This document shows, one piece after another, positions 6,621 through 15,236 of a stretch of 17,584 bases of DNA (position 1 is the first letter of the stretch; each line of letters starts with the position of its first letter). This stretch comes from a bacterium UBA3734. GTDB taxonomy: Bacteria > Bacteroidota > Bacteroidia > Bacteroidales > Bacteroidaceae. The position numbers and the translations under genes are program-made. Under the pieces are notes generated by a model that saw nothing but the letters and a program-made list of their open reading frames with translations, ran no database searches and was not told the origin of the DNA. The stretch covers positions 1 to 17,584 of the forward strand of contig DFHC01000068.1 of NCBI GenBank assembly GCA_002372575.1. Reading direction: 5' to 3'.

Positions 6621-7832
6621 TTATTTAAACATTTCCTCGAACTTTTTCCGTTCGATGGCAAGTTGTTCTTCGTAAGTGGCCCGCTGCTGCTCGGCAAGTT
6701 GCTTGTTTCCGAGGCGTCGATTGAGCATGGCGAGCGTCTTATAGACGGTGTATTCGGTAGAGCGGTCGCGGTTGAGGAATCCTTCCATCACGGCGATATA
6801 ATCTTTCAACACCTTTTTGTCGCGCATGTGAGGAGCCATATAGGCGATGTAGTCACCCACCTTAAGCGAATAGAAGCCGCTCATGCGTGCCTTCACACCT
6901 GTTTTCACGGCCTGCCAGGCCTCGTCGTACTGCCCTTGCAGCAACTGTTTGTGGATGTAGAGATTAAGCCGATACTGGTCGGAACCTGCCTGTCCCGTCT
7001 TTTCGAGATACCAGATGACTTTCTCGGCCCAAGTGGTGTCGGCAGAGAGCGGCATGGCCTGCCCCTGCTCGTCGAACTGGATGCGGAGGAGTTGGCGCAG
7101 CTCACGGTCGCAGGCCGATTTGATCTGGAAATTGATGGCTTGTCGATCACGCTTGAGAATGCCTCCGTAGCGACCTGCATGATTGACAAGATGGTCGAAG
7201 GCGGGCGAATGGATGTCGGTGACGTATTTGCCAAAGGCCTGCCACACCTCGTCTCGGTCAAGTTCCTGCGGGTCGTGGCTGCTCAGGTAGTCGGCGGCCA
7301 CTTTCTTGGCCTCATCCTTCTTGAAAGCCCCTTCAAGGCTTGCCATGTAGTCCACGAGGAAGTGGATGTCGCGATTGCCACCGTCGTATTCCTTTTGCAG
7401 CGTAAAGAGATCGCGCCCCTGCATGGCCATCTGCGCATTCTTGATCAGGTCGTCGGCCTCCTGAAATCCGGCCATTTTTTGCTTCACCACGCCATTTTTG
7501 TCGATGAAGAGCAGCGTGGGATAACCTGGAATGTGTTCTTTGTAGCGTTCGTTGAGCATTTTGCCGTCGCCTTTCTCCATATCGTATTTCACGCAGATGA
7601 AATTCGGGTTGAAATAATCGCCAACCTTCTTCTGCGGGAACACATCGCGCGCCAGCACCTTGCAAGGGCCGCACCACGTCGTATAGCAGTCGATAAAGAT
7701 AAGTTTGTTCTGCTCTTCAGCCATTTTCTGGATGTCGGCCCACGGCGTGTTGTCGTGGAAGACGATGCCCTGTGCTGTCACACGTCCGACGGTTAAAATC
7801 ACCATCGAGAATAAAATCAAAAGTCGTTTCAT
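6621..7832 (-). CDS. Exported thioredoxin-fold protein with helical C-terminal region
   Basis: This 403-residue protein has a signal peptide (about residues 1-20, ending VTAQ). An N-terminal thioredoxin domain follows (about 25-140) with KLIFIDCYTTWCGPCK, the redox motif WCGPC at 53-57, and cis-proline 105 in GYPTLLFID. The remaining 260 residues are mainly helical and TPR-like in look (repeated short helices rich in Tyr, Leu, Ala and Lys). Thioredoxin-plus-helical proteins of this kind are common in Bacteroidetes. Together with the TlpA-like protein it gives this SusC/SusD operon two periplasmic thiol enzymes. The start codon is 42 bases after the lipoprotein stop; that gap contains heptads (7840-7867). 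Confidence 0.88.
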   Translation of the reverse strand: MKRLLILFSMVILTVGRVTAQGIVFHDNTPWADIQKMAEEQNKLIFIDCYTTWCGPCKVLARDVFPQKKVGDYFNPNFICVKYDMEKGDGKMLNERYKEHIPGYPTLLFIDKNGVVKQKMAGFQEADDLIKNAQMAMQGRDLFTLQKEYDGGNRDIHFLVDYMASLEGAFKKDEAKKVAADYLSSHDPQELDRDEVWQAFGKYVTDIHSPAFDHLVNHAGRYGGILKRDRQAINFQIKSACDRELRQLLRIQFDEQGQAMPLSADTTWAEKVIWYLEKTGQAGSDQYRLNLYIHKQLLQGQYDEAWQAVKTGVKARMSGFYSLKVGDYIAYMAPHMRDKKVLKDYIAVMEGFLNRDRSTEYTVYKTLAMLNRRLGNKQLAEQQRATYEEQLAIERKKFEEMFK

Positions 7833-7839
7833 ATTGCCA

Positions 7840-7867
7840 AACGTATAACGTATATTGGTTATTGGAT
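7840..7867. repeat. Heptads in an operon gap: (AACGTAT)2 ATTGGTT ATTGGAT
   Basis: Two perfect AACGTAT units (7840-7853) are followed in the same 7-base register by ATTGGTT and ATTGGAT (7854-7867). They fill most of the 42-base gap between the lipoprotein gene and the thioredoxin-fold gene. Only two units of each kind are present, so this is weaker than the other arrays, but the shared register supports it. Confidence 0.6.
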
Positions 7868-7874
7868 AACTATT

Positions 7875-8837
7875 TTATTGCTGTACGAAATCCTCAATTC
7901 TCACGGGGTCGTCAGGATATTTCTCGTTCTGCTGTGCAATCAGGTCTTGCTTCAGATATTCCTTGTAGAACTCAATGAAATACTGCCCACGACGTGCCAA
8001 TCGCTTGTAGAACTGCGTACGCTGGCGAATCCACGAACCCTTATTCTGGGTAATGAACCAGAGGTAGTCCGTAAAGTCTTGCACTTCAGTGGGTTCCTTC
8101 ACGTGTGTCGGCAGATATGCCTTGACAAATCCACAGACATTGGCATGGTGATAGCTATTTGTGAAGCTGGGCCTGACACTCAACTCCTCCTCGATTTTCG
8201 GGTCTTCAGGAGTGGTGACGAGATTATATTTCAATTTCACGCGACTGTTGATAAATTTCACCGGCTTTACATCTAATTTGTCATAGAAGAAGCTGCCGAA
8301 CACACTGCCGATTTCCGACTCCATCGCCGTTGCAGAATAGGCTCGTCCGTTGGACTGGAGATAGGAGAGCATCATTGCGTCCTGATTGTTTGTCAGTGCG
8401 GCGTAATAAACCCAGTCGAGGGCAGTAATTCCCCACCCCTGAAGGTCTTTGATCAGAAAAATCTTATAGGGCATAGCCTGACGCAGGAAGCCTTCCTCGT
8501 ATTTCTCAAGAAAACTCTGCTTGATGAGGTCCAAATGCCTTAGCAGCACCTCCAAATCTCTTTCGCGCTCGGGGTCGTAGGGCGTGTATTGCAGCATCAT
8601 CTTGCCCGCCCACTGCCATTCGATGTCTCTGGCGCGGAAAGAATAGATGAAGTAGGTGTTATACTTCTTGTACCACTCGTAGATGGTCGAATCTGCCTTG
8701 CTGCGGTCTTTGTTGGCAAGGATATACTGCTCGTATTCATTCGAAGTATCTACGCTCGGAACCAGTTCCTCTTCGCCACAACTCATCAGCATCAAAGCCA
8801 TGAGTACAACGGTTGAAAACATTATTTTTTTCATCAT
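7875..8837 (-). CDS. SusCD-linked lipoprotein, metallohydrolase-like but lacking HExxH
   Basis: This 320-residue lipoprotein has its lipobox cysteine at residue 20 (LMLMSCGEEEL). The acidic run after the cysteine resembles Bacteroidetes surface-export signals. The body resembles the substrate-import-associated zinc metallohydrolase lipoproteins found beside SusC/SusD. Matching parts include NEYEQYILANK, NTYFIYSFRARDIEWQ, a DLEVLLRHLDLIKQSFLEKY helix, PYKIFLIKDL and the late GFVKAYLPTHVKEPTEVQDFTDYLWFI. In that family a helix with HExxH lies between these parts. Here the corresponding stretch is TAMESEIGSVFGSFF, so SEIGS (174-178) stands where HExxH would be. A binding or scaffold role without hydrolysis is inferred. 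The alignment is from memory, so the family call is moderate; the lipoprotein call is strong. It is third in the operon, 23 bases after susD. Confidence 0.7.
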   Translation of the reverse strand: MMKKIMFSTVVLMALMLMSCGEEELVPSVDTSNEYEQYILANKDRSKADSTIYEWYKKYNTYFIYSFRARDIEWQWAGKMMLQYTPYDPERERDLEVLLRHLDLIKQSFLEKYEEGFLRQAMPYKIFLIKDLQGWGITALDWVYYAALTNNQDAMMLSYLQSNGRAYSATAMESEIGSVFGSFFYDKLDVKPVKFINSRVKLKYNLVTTPEDPKIEEELSVRPSFTNSYHHANVCGFVKAYLPTHVKEPTEVQDFTDYLWFITQNKGSWIRQRTQFYKRLARRGQYFIEFYKEYLKQDLIAQQNEKYPDDPVRIEDFVQQ

Positions 8838-8860
8838 TCTGTCTATTTTTTGTTCTCGAA

Positions 8861-10411
8861 TTAATTTGCAGCTTGTCCGGCTGGGATTACACGGCGATTA
8901 GTGGGCTGAATGACCTTGTTGAAGTCGAGTTCTTCCAAAGGAAGCTCCAGCGTGTAGTTTCGGTCGCCCTGCTCAAGGACATAAACCTCGGGAGCGGCAT
9001 TCTTCGAGGCATAGAACGTATGTACCATGCGGGGCATTCCATAGCGTCGAAGGTCCACCCAGCGATGGACATCCTCAAAGCAAAGCTCACGCCGACGCTC
9101 GTCGCGCACGAACTGCAGCAGGTCGGCCGTCGTCGGGAAGTCGGCCAGCGTTAGTTCCTTGTAGGTTTCGGGCGTGAAACGGTTTTTTCGCAGCAGGTTG
9201 AGCAATCTGACGGCCTCGGCCTTATCGCTCTCGGAGCCTTTCTGCACGTAGGCTTCTGCCACATTGAGCAGGGCTTCGCTGGTACGAAAGGCCTGCGAAT
9301 AGACCTCAAACTTATAACGTTTGCTCGGGGCGAAGCGATAGTCATGGAATCCGTCGCTCTCCGACAGGCTTTGCTGGAAGAACGCATAGATTCGTTGGTC
9401 GCCCTCTTCGTAAGATGGTATCAGGTCGCCGACCTTGGCCTGGGACGGAACGAAGGCGGCGTCTTTCATAGAGCGAATCCACGGCATGAACTTGTTGCTG
9501 TCGAACGTGCTTCCGCCAAACATGAAGATGTTCTCCGTGTTGTTACTTGGGTCAAGGAAGGCATAGTTGCCCGTGGAGCCGACACTTGTCATCTCGCTCT
9601 GCGGAATCTTGCTGATGTTGTAGAGGTCGTAATTGGCTTCCGAGAGTATCGTTCCATAGCTAATCACCTCGTCCCATTGACCCAAATAGAGCGCAACGCG
9701 ACTCTTCAACAGCTGCGTGGCCCGCTCGGAAAGCATATACTTGTTGCGACTGACGGAGGCGCTTTTCCACAGTTCAAGCGAGCGGTCGAGGTCGCTGTTA
9801 ATCAAGTCATACACCTCTTTCACCGTGCTCCGGGCTGGTTGGTCGCGGGTGATGTCGCTCTTCAAGCGAATGACCACCCCCATGTCGGCAGCCGCCGTCT
9901 GCTCGTTGTAGGGCAGTCCGAACAAATTGACCAACCACAGATAGTTCAGCGCACGCAGGGCATAGGCCTGTGCCACACATGAGGCCACTTTGGCGCGGTC
10001 GCCTTTCATCGTCTCAGCATTTTCGATGATGATGTTGCAGGCCATGATATTCGTATAGCGTTTCAAGTAGAAACTGCTGTAAGACGCATCGTAGAAGGCG
10101 ATGTCTTGCGCCCAAGTAAACGCGCCCTTGCCGCTGGCCAGGGCAAATTCGTCGTCGCCCTCCCAAAGTACGCTGCGCGAGTCGCTTGTTGGCGAGACGC
10201 CCACGTCGTCGGTCATCAGCTGCACGAAATCAGCCTCTTCAGTAAAAGTGTTGGGATAGCCTTCGCCGTTGAGTACGGCCTGATACTCCGCAACGTCTTC
10301 CGGGATGAGCAGATCAGGCGAGTCATCTCTCAAAAAATCGCCGCAGCTCGTCAGTGCAATCAGTGCACTGGCGCAGCATAGTAAAAACGCATTATGATGG
10401 TTCCATTTCAT
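8861..10411 (-). CDS. susD: SusD/RagB-family outer-membrane nutrient-binding lipoprotein
   Basis: This 516-residue lipoprotein has its lipobox cysteine at residue 23 (LIALTSCGDFLRDDS). It belongs to the SusD/RagB family, which forms a surface lid over the SusC channel and binds the substrate. Family marks include the N-terminal DLLIPEDVAEYQAVLNG, the TPR-like segment with AQAYALRALNYLWLVNLFGLPYN, the SEALLNVAEAYVQKGS helix, and the late VRLLNLLRKNRFTPETYKELT and FVRDERRRELCFEDVHRWVDLRRYGMPRM. The gene starts 20 bases after susC, so the two are cotranscribed. The gene symbol marks the family only; the substrate is not starch by any evidence here. Confidence 0.95.
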   Translation of the reverse strand: MKWNHHNAFLLCCASALIALTSCGDFLRDDSPDLLIPEDVAEYQAVLNGEGYPNTFTEEADFVQLMTDDVGVSPTSDSRSVLWEGDDEFALASGKGAFTWAQDIAFYDASYSSFYLKRYTNIMACNIIIENAETMKGDRAKVASCVAQAYALRALNYLWLVNLFGLPYNEQTAAADMGVVIRLKSDITRDQPARSTVKEVYDLINSDLDRSLELWKSASVSRNKYMLSERATQLLKSRVALYLGQWDEVISYGTILSEANYDLYNISKIPQSEMTSVGSTGNYAFLDPSNNTENIFMFGGSTFDSNKFMPWIRSMKDAAFVPSQAKVGDLIPSYEEGDQRIYAFFQQSLSESDGFHDYRFAPSKRYKFEVYSQAFRTSEALLNVAEAYVQKGSESDKAEAVRLLNLLRKNRFTPETYKELTLADFPTTADLLQFVRDERRRELCFEDVHRWVDLRRYGMPRMVHTFYASKNAAPEVYVLEQGDRNYTLELPLEELDFNKVIQPTNRRVIPAGQAAN

Positions 10412-10431
10412 GGTTTTCGTCCTCCTTTTAG

Positions 10432-13400
10432 TTAAAACATCACGTTAATTCCTAAATTGTAACTCGGCATGATGGGCATATTGGCATAGGCCGTTTCCGG
10501 GTCTAGTCCGTTCCATTTTCCCGATTTCAGCACGAACAAGTTGCTGCCCTGCAATCGCACGGTCAGTTCGCGGATACGCAGCGGAGTCAGCCACTTATGC
10601 GGCAGGCGATAGCTCAGCGTCACGTTGCGCAGGCGCAGGAAGTCGCTCTTGGCCACGCGCAGGTCGCTTTGGTCGTACATGTTCACCATTTTTACATCGA
10701 CCGTCGAATTGGAATTGTCGTAGAGTCCGAGAAGCTCCAGCGGGAACGAGTCGGCAATGCTCGTGTCGTAGAGGGCTGGAAACGTGGCAGTAGCCTCGTC
10801 GCCGGGCTGTCGCCAACGGTTGATGAACTCACGCGGCACATTGTGCATCGGGTCGAAAGCGTAGCTACCCGATTGGTAGAGCGACGGCAGTCGCTTCACG
10901 CCACCCATCTGATAGGAGAAGCCGATGCTCAGACTGAGGTTCTTCTTGTAGGTGATGCGCGTATCGATACCACCTGTCAGGTCTGGATAAATCGAGCCCG
11001 ACGGCACCAATTCCATCACCTCATAGTCGCCCTGGTGCACCTTGCGTCCGTCGGTGGTGTAGAATAGCGGATAGCCGTTTTCCGACGACAGACCGGCATA
11101 TTTGAACGAATAAATCGTGCCCAAGGGCTGGCCCACGGTGGCCACGTTTCCTCTAATCATGTTCGCATATTTCTCGGTGTCGGTCAGCTGCGCCTCATAG
11201 GCATAGCGGATTTCGTTGGTGTTGTGCGAGAAGTTGAACGAGAGGTTCCAGTCGATGATTTTTCCGCGGAGAATGTCGCCGCTGACAACGCCTTCGTAGC
11301 CCTTGTTAATGGCTTTTCCGGCATTCATCGAGAGGTAGATTCGGCCCGTCGTCGGCGACACCTGCATGTCGGTAATCAGGTCGGAGGTGCGCTTCTGGTA
11401 GTAGTCGAACGTGAAGGTCAGTCGTCCGTCGAAGAACGAGCCGTCCACGCCGATATTGTACGACTTGGTTTTCTCCCAGCGCAGGTCGGGATTAGGTAGT
11501 CGCTGGATAGTTCCTGGCTTCAGTCCTGTGATGTCATTGTAGCGCCCCATCTGGACGATGAGATATGGCGTGGCATTTTCATGGATATTTCCCTGTACAC
11601 CATACGAGGCGCGAAGGGCGAAATTGTCGATGAAGGCCATTTTCTTGAATAGTTTCTCATTCGAAATATACCATTTTGCGGCCACCGACCATGTGGGCAA
11701 CCAGCGGTATTTCGGGTTGCTGCCGAACTTGTTGGCACCGTCGGAACGGATGTTCGCATTCAGGATATAGCGATTGTCAAACGTGTAGCTGGCACTGCCG
11801 AAGTACGAGGCAATTTGCGTGACCTGATCGGTAAGATGGGGGGTAAAATCGCCCCATGTTTGCCGGTTGAGGTAGTAGTTCGTATAGGCCGGCTCAATGT
11901 TGTTTCCATAGGTATCGGACCAACCGTACAGAAGCTGCCGCTGTCCCTCGTACTTGTCGGAACGGGCTTCGATACCTGCAAAAACATTCACTTCGTGCTT
12001 CTTGGCGAAGGTCTGGATATAGTTTAGCGCGTTTCTGACCGTATAGGAACGGTTGAACGTCGTGGAAAGGTTATAGACACCGCCCTCGGGAATGACCGAA
12101 GAGTTGTATTGGCTGTCGCCGCGCTCAAAGGCTCCATAGGCATAGCCACGCAGGTTCGAGGTGTAGTAGGAGCGGTCGGTAGCCCAGGAGTGATTCTTGT
12201 TGCTGTTCCAATAGTAAGAGGCGGTCAGCGTGTAGGTGAGGCCATCGAACAGATGGGCGTTGAAGTTGAATACGCCACCCATTCGACGCGAAGTGCTTTT
12301 CATGCCCGTTGTATTCAGCTCGTTGAGGATATTATAGACGACACCGTTCTCCGACACGGTAGATGCCTGCGAATAGTAATACAGTTCTCCGTTTCTGTCA
12401 TACAGAGGGATGGTGCGCGAGGTATTGAAGGCGTAAGGGAAGGGCGACACGTTGTAGGCGTAGCCCTCGTTTTCCTGATTACTCAGCTCCAGTTTCAACT
12501 CGGCGTCGAAAATCCTGTTGATTTTCACGAAAATCTTGTTGAGAGCCGTGAAACGGTTGCTCTCTGAGCCTTTCGCGATGCCCGGACTGTTGTTGTAGCT
12601 CAGCGACGAATAGTAGCGCACTCGCTCGCTGCCGCCGTTGAGCGAAACGTTGTGGTTCTGCGTGACGGAGTTGCGAAAGAGGATGTCGAACCAGTCGGTG
12701 TTCAGCAACTCGTAGTAGCGCACTTCTTCTTCGAATTCTTCCTGTGTGATTTTCTTGTTCAGCAGGCGTTGCAGGGCTCCTTCATAGCTCTGGCTGGCCG
12801 GAATGCGCGGATATTGCAGACGGGCATCGTAGATGTCTTTCGAGAGTTGCACGCGCTCCTGCGAATTCATCAGGTTGAACTGCCTATAAGAGGGCTTTGT
12901 GCCTACGTTCAGGTTGAAGTCGTAGGTGATGCTGGGTGCCGAGGCCCTACCCTTTTTCGTCGTGACCACAATCACGCCGTTGGCCGCCTTCACACCGTAA
13001 ATGGCCGTAGCCGACGCATCTTTCAGCACGGTAATCGTTTCAATGTCCTGCGGGCTCACGCCGGAAATGCTGTTTCCGATGAGGTAAGCCGCATCAGGAC
13101 TGTTCAGGTCAGAGGCCGTGAAAGGCACGATGTCGGACATAATCACGCCATCGACCACCCACACGGGGGCTTTGTTGCCGTTGATGGTGGAATTTCCGCG
13201 AATGCGAATCGTGGGTGTACTGCTGGGCTCGCCCGACTGCATCATCACGGCCATTCCCGGAATTTTTCCTTGTAGCATCTGGTCGAGGTTCATGGCACTG
13301 GGTGTGAAAACGTCTTTCATCTTTACTTGTGAGATGGCGGCGGCCGATTCGCGGCGGCTCATGCGTTGGTAGCCTGTCACCACCACTTCCGACACCTGCT

Positions 13401-13716
13401 GATGGTCGGGTTCCATCCTCACCACCATGTCTTTCTGGTCCTGACGCACGGTGATGGTCTTCGGCTTCATGCCGACATAAGTGAACTCGAGCACGGGTGC
13501 CGTCCCGCTGACCATGATTAGAAACTCACCATCAATGCGGCTCACGGCGGCCTCCTTGCCGTTTTTCGCATGGATGGCTACACCGATGAGCGGCTCGTCG
13601 TTTTCATCGACCACGTGACCCGAAACCGTATATTGAGCCCATCCCTGCAGTGGGAAAAGCATCGCAACGACGCTCAACAGAGCCACCCACGGCCATTTTT
13701 TCCTCTTCTTTTGCAT
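10432..13716 (-). CDS. susC: SusC/RagA-family TonB-dependent outer-membrane transporter
   Basis: This 1094-residue transporter has a signal peptide (about residues 1-28, ending GWAQ). An N-terminal carboxypeptidase-regulatory-like domain follows (about 30-105, YTVSGHVVDENDEPLIGVAIHAKNG to MVVRMEP). Next is a plug domain with VSEVVVTGYQRMSRRES, LQGKIPGMAVMMQSGEPSSTPTIRIRGNSTING, PVWVVDGV and the SusC signature SPQDIETITVLKDASATAIYGVKAANGVIVVTTKKG. A 22-strand barrel fills the rest, ending in phenylalanine (GINVMF) as outer-membrane proteins usually do. It is the first gene of a five-gene leftward operon. Upstream lies the terminator at 13778-13817 of the previous gene; I see no clear TAnnTTTG box in the remaining 60 bases, so its promoter is undefined. 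No sigma/anti-sigma pair is adjacent. Confidence 0.96.
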   Translation of the reverse strand: MQKKRKKWPWVALLSVVAMLFPLQGWAQYTVSGHVVDENDEPLIGVAIHAKNGKEAAVSRIDGEFLIMVSGTAPVLEFTYVGMKPKTITVRQDQKDMVVRMEPDHQQVSEVVVTGYQRMSRRESAAAISQVKMKDVFTPSAMNLDQMLQGKIPGMAVMMQSGEPSSTPTIRIRGNSTINGNKAPVWVVDGVIMSDIVPFTASDLNSPDAAYLIGNSISGVSPQDIETITVLKDASATAIYGVKAANGVIVVTTKKGRASAPSITYDFNLNVGTKPSYRQFNLMNSQERVQLSKDIYDARLQYPRIPASQSYEGALQRLLNKKITQEEFEEEVRYYELLNTDWFDILFRNSVTQNHNVSLNGGSERVRYYSSLSYNNSPGIAKGSESNRFTALNKIFVKINRIFDAELKLELSNQENEGYAYNVSPFPYAFNTSRTIPLYDRNGELYYYSQASTVSENGVVYNILNELNTTGMKSTSRRMGGVFNFNAHLFDGLTYTLTASYYWNSNKNHSWATDRSYYTSNLRGYAYGAFERGDSQYNSSVIPEGGVYNLSTTFNRSYTVRNALNYIQTFAKKHEVNVFAGIEARSDKYEGQRQLLYGWSDTYGNNIEPAYTNYYLNRQTWGDFTPHLTDQVTQIASYFGSASYTFDNRYILNANIRSDGANKFGSNPKYRWLPTWSVAAKWYISNEKLFKKMAFIDNFALRASYGVQGNIHENATPYLIVQMGRYNDITGLKPGTIQRLPNPDLRWEKTKSYNIGVDGSFFDGRLTFTFDYYQKRTSDLITDMQVSPTTGRIYLSMNAGKAINKGYEGVVSGDILRGKIIDWNLSFNFSHNTNEIRYAYEAQLTDTEKYANMIRGNVATVGQPLGTIYSFKYAGLSSENGYPLFYTTDGRKVHQGDYEVMELVPSGSIYPDLTGGIDTRITYKKNLSLSIGFSYQMGGVKRLPSLYQSGSYAFDPMHNVPREFINRWRQPGDEATATFPALYDTSIADSFPLELLGLYDNSNSTVDVKMVNMYDQSDLRVAKSDFLRLRNVTLSYRLPHKWLTPLRIRELTVRLQGSNLFVLKSGKWNGLDPETAYANMPIMPSYNLGINVMF

Positions 13717-13777
13717 AGCGTTTTTTCGTTAAAATTGAATGTATTAGATTCACCTGAAAACATGAAGGTGATGTCTG

Positions 13778-13817
13778 AAAAAGAGGGTGTGTCGCATTCC
13801 GAGCGACACATCCTCTT
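13778..13817 (-). terminator. Intrinsic terminator after the secreted-protein gene
   Basis: A 15-bp stem with one G-T wobble (arms 13781-13795 and 13803-13817) encloses a 7-base loop. On the minus strand it is followed by a run of T (the A run at 13778-13782). It lies 12 bases after the stop of the gene ending at 13830 and separates that gene from susC. Confidence 0.88.
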
Positions 13818-13829
13818 CGTATGGATAGT

Positions 13830-15236
13830 TTACTTCTTGCGGAAAATCAGCTTTTTACCGTCGTAGATATAGACGCCGTTTTGAGCCGGTGCCGACACCT
13901 GACGGCCGTCGAGCATATAGGTGTTTCCGTTCTTGACGGAAGCCTTCGTTTCTACGCCATCGATGCCATTGGTTTCCTGAGCGTCTTCGAGCGACAAATA
14001 GATGACGTCGGGCAGGAAGCCTTCCTCGATAGCATCGAAGAGCTGCTGCGGAATACCGAGGAACACGCGGTTGGCAGGAATCATTTCCTCTTCCACACGC
14101 TTGAAGGTATTGCTTTCTGTGTCGAGCAGGTAGGCCACAACGTTGCCCACTTCAACATCCACAGCCGAGATGCCAGAGCCTTCTTCAATCGTCTGCGTCA
14201 GATTGGCAACCTCTACGCCTTCCTCACTGCTCCAGTCTTCAAGCGGTGAACCATAGAAACTAAGTCCAGAAGGATTGGGTTGATCGGGGTCGTCCAGGAA
14301 TAGTTGAGTGCCCTTTCCGTAAAGGTAGGCAGCAGTTTTACCCTCTACGAAGCTGACCGTCGGCTGAATGTCAAAATAGGCCTTGCCATCGGCAGCCTTC
14401 ACATATTTCTGCGTGAAGTTGTGCTGGCTGACTCCCGTGGGGAAGTTGGTCATACAGTCGTTGTACCACTCAATGTAGCCACCCTCTTCGGGGAATTCCA
14501 CTTCGTACAGTTGGTCGCAGGTGAACACGGCTTCATACTCCTCTACGCCCGTCACCGTGAGGGTATAGGGATTCTGTGCGATGGTCTTGCCGGTGCTCTT
14601 CTCCACCCAGTGGCTGAAACGGGCATTGTGGTTCTCCCACTTCGGCTTGACCGTGGCCTCGATAGTCACATCCTCACCGATATAGTTCACTGTTTTGTCG
14701 ATACTGACGCTACCCAGATGGCTCATCATTCCGGAAACGCGAGGTGCCACGTGCGTAAAGAGCGCGTAATACACGCCATCGGGATCGTCGGGAATGTTGG
14801 CCAGGGCATCTTCCTCGGAGTCAAATAGGCTGTTCTTGTCGTAAACGGCAGAAGTCACCTTGAGGTTGGCAGGATTGCTGTTATCCGAAACCACCGAGGG
14901 AAGCAACGGCTCGCCGTCTTCGTACTCCTCGGGGGCAAAACCAGCGAAAATCCATCCCTCAGCAGGTTCTGCATAAGCATTGAACCATCCAGAGGCAGTA
15001 ATCGTCGTGTAAACGAACTTCACACTGATTACGTCGGCCGGCGTTTCGAAATTCTGGCCCTCAGCTGCCTTGGCATCGCCTTCCATTTTGGCATATACCT
15101 TTCCCGCACCAGTCGGATAGGCCAGCACCTGTCCGTGCAGGGGGACGTAGCTGTCGCTAAAGGCGAATGCACCTTCTGACGTGAGCAGCACGAGTGCTGC
15201 CGTCAGCAAACTTTTCTTAAGCGTAATTTTTTTCAT
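13830..15236 (-). CDS. Secreted protein with InlB-type repeat and sorting-domain-like C-terminus
   Basis: This 468-residue protein starts MKKITLKKSLLTAALVLLTSEGAFA, a standard signal peptide cut near residue 25. Two regions resemble the divergent InlB B-repeat (Flg_new) type. One is ITASGWFNAYAEPAEGWIFAGF. The clearer one is VTIEATVKPKWENHNARFSHWVEKSTG...NPYTLTVTGVEEYEAVF. The C-terminus, NGNTYMLDGRQVSAPAQNGVYIYDGKKLIFRKK, has the short beta form (LDGR...NGVYI..GKK) of type IX secretion or Prevotella C-terminal sorting tails. Function is unknown; a surface or secreted adhesin-like role is inferred. There is no stop codon between the upstream gene and this ATG, so it may be made as part of a longer protein. 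A TATTTTTG -7-like box lies about 40 bases upstream, but no -33 partner was seen. It is followed by the terminator at 13778-13817. Confidence 0.8.
   Translation of the reverse strand: MKKITLKKSLLTAALVLLTSEGAFAFSDSYVPLHGQVLAYPTGAGKVYAKMEGDAKAAEGQNFETPADVISVKFVYTTITASGWFNAYAEPAEGWIFAGFAPEEYEDGEPLLPSVVSDNSNPANLKVTSAVYDKNSLFDSEEDALANIPDDPDGVYYALFTHVAPRVSGMMSHLGSVSIDKTVNYIGEDVTIEATVKPKWENHNARFSHWVEKSTGKTIAQNPYTLTVTGVEEYEAVFTCDQLYEVEFPEEGGYIEWYNDCMTNFPTGVSQHNFTQKYVKAADGKAYFDIQPTVSFVEGKTAAYLYGKGTQLFLDDPDQPNPSGLSFYGSPLEDWSSEEGVEVANLTQTIEEGSGISAVDVEVGNVVAYLLDTESNTFKRVEEEMIPANRVFLGIPQQLFDAIEEGFLPDVIYLSLEDAQETNGIDGVETKASVKNGNTYMLDGRQVSAPAQNGVYIYDGKKLIFRKK

Noticed and set aside
6663..7796. Long open frame of 377 codons on the plus strand
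   Set aside because: It is exactly antisense to the thioredoxin-fold gene, which has a signal peptide and WCGPC; the antisense product shows no family features.
13717..13777. Promoter for susC
   Set aside because: No TAnnTTTG box with a -33 partner was found on the minus strand; TACATTCA is too poor a match to report.
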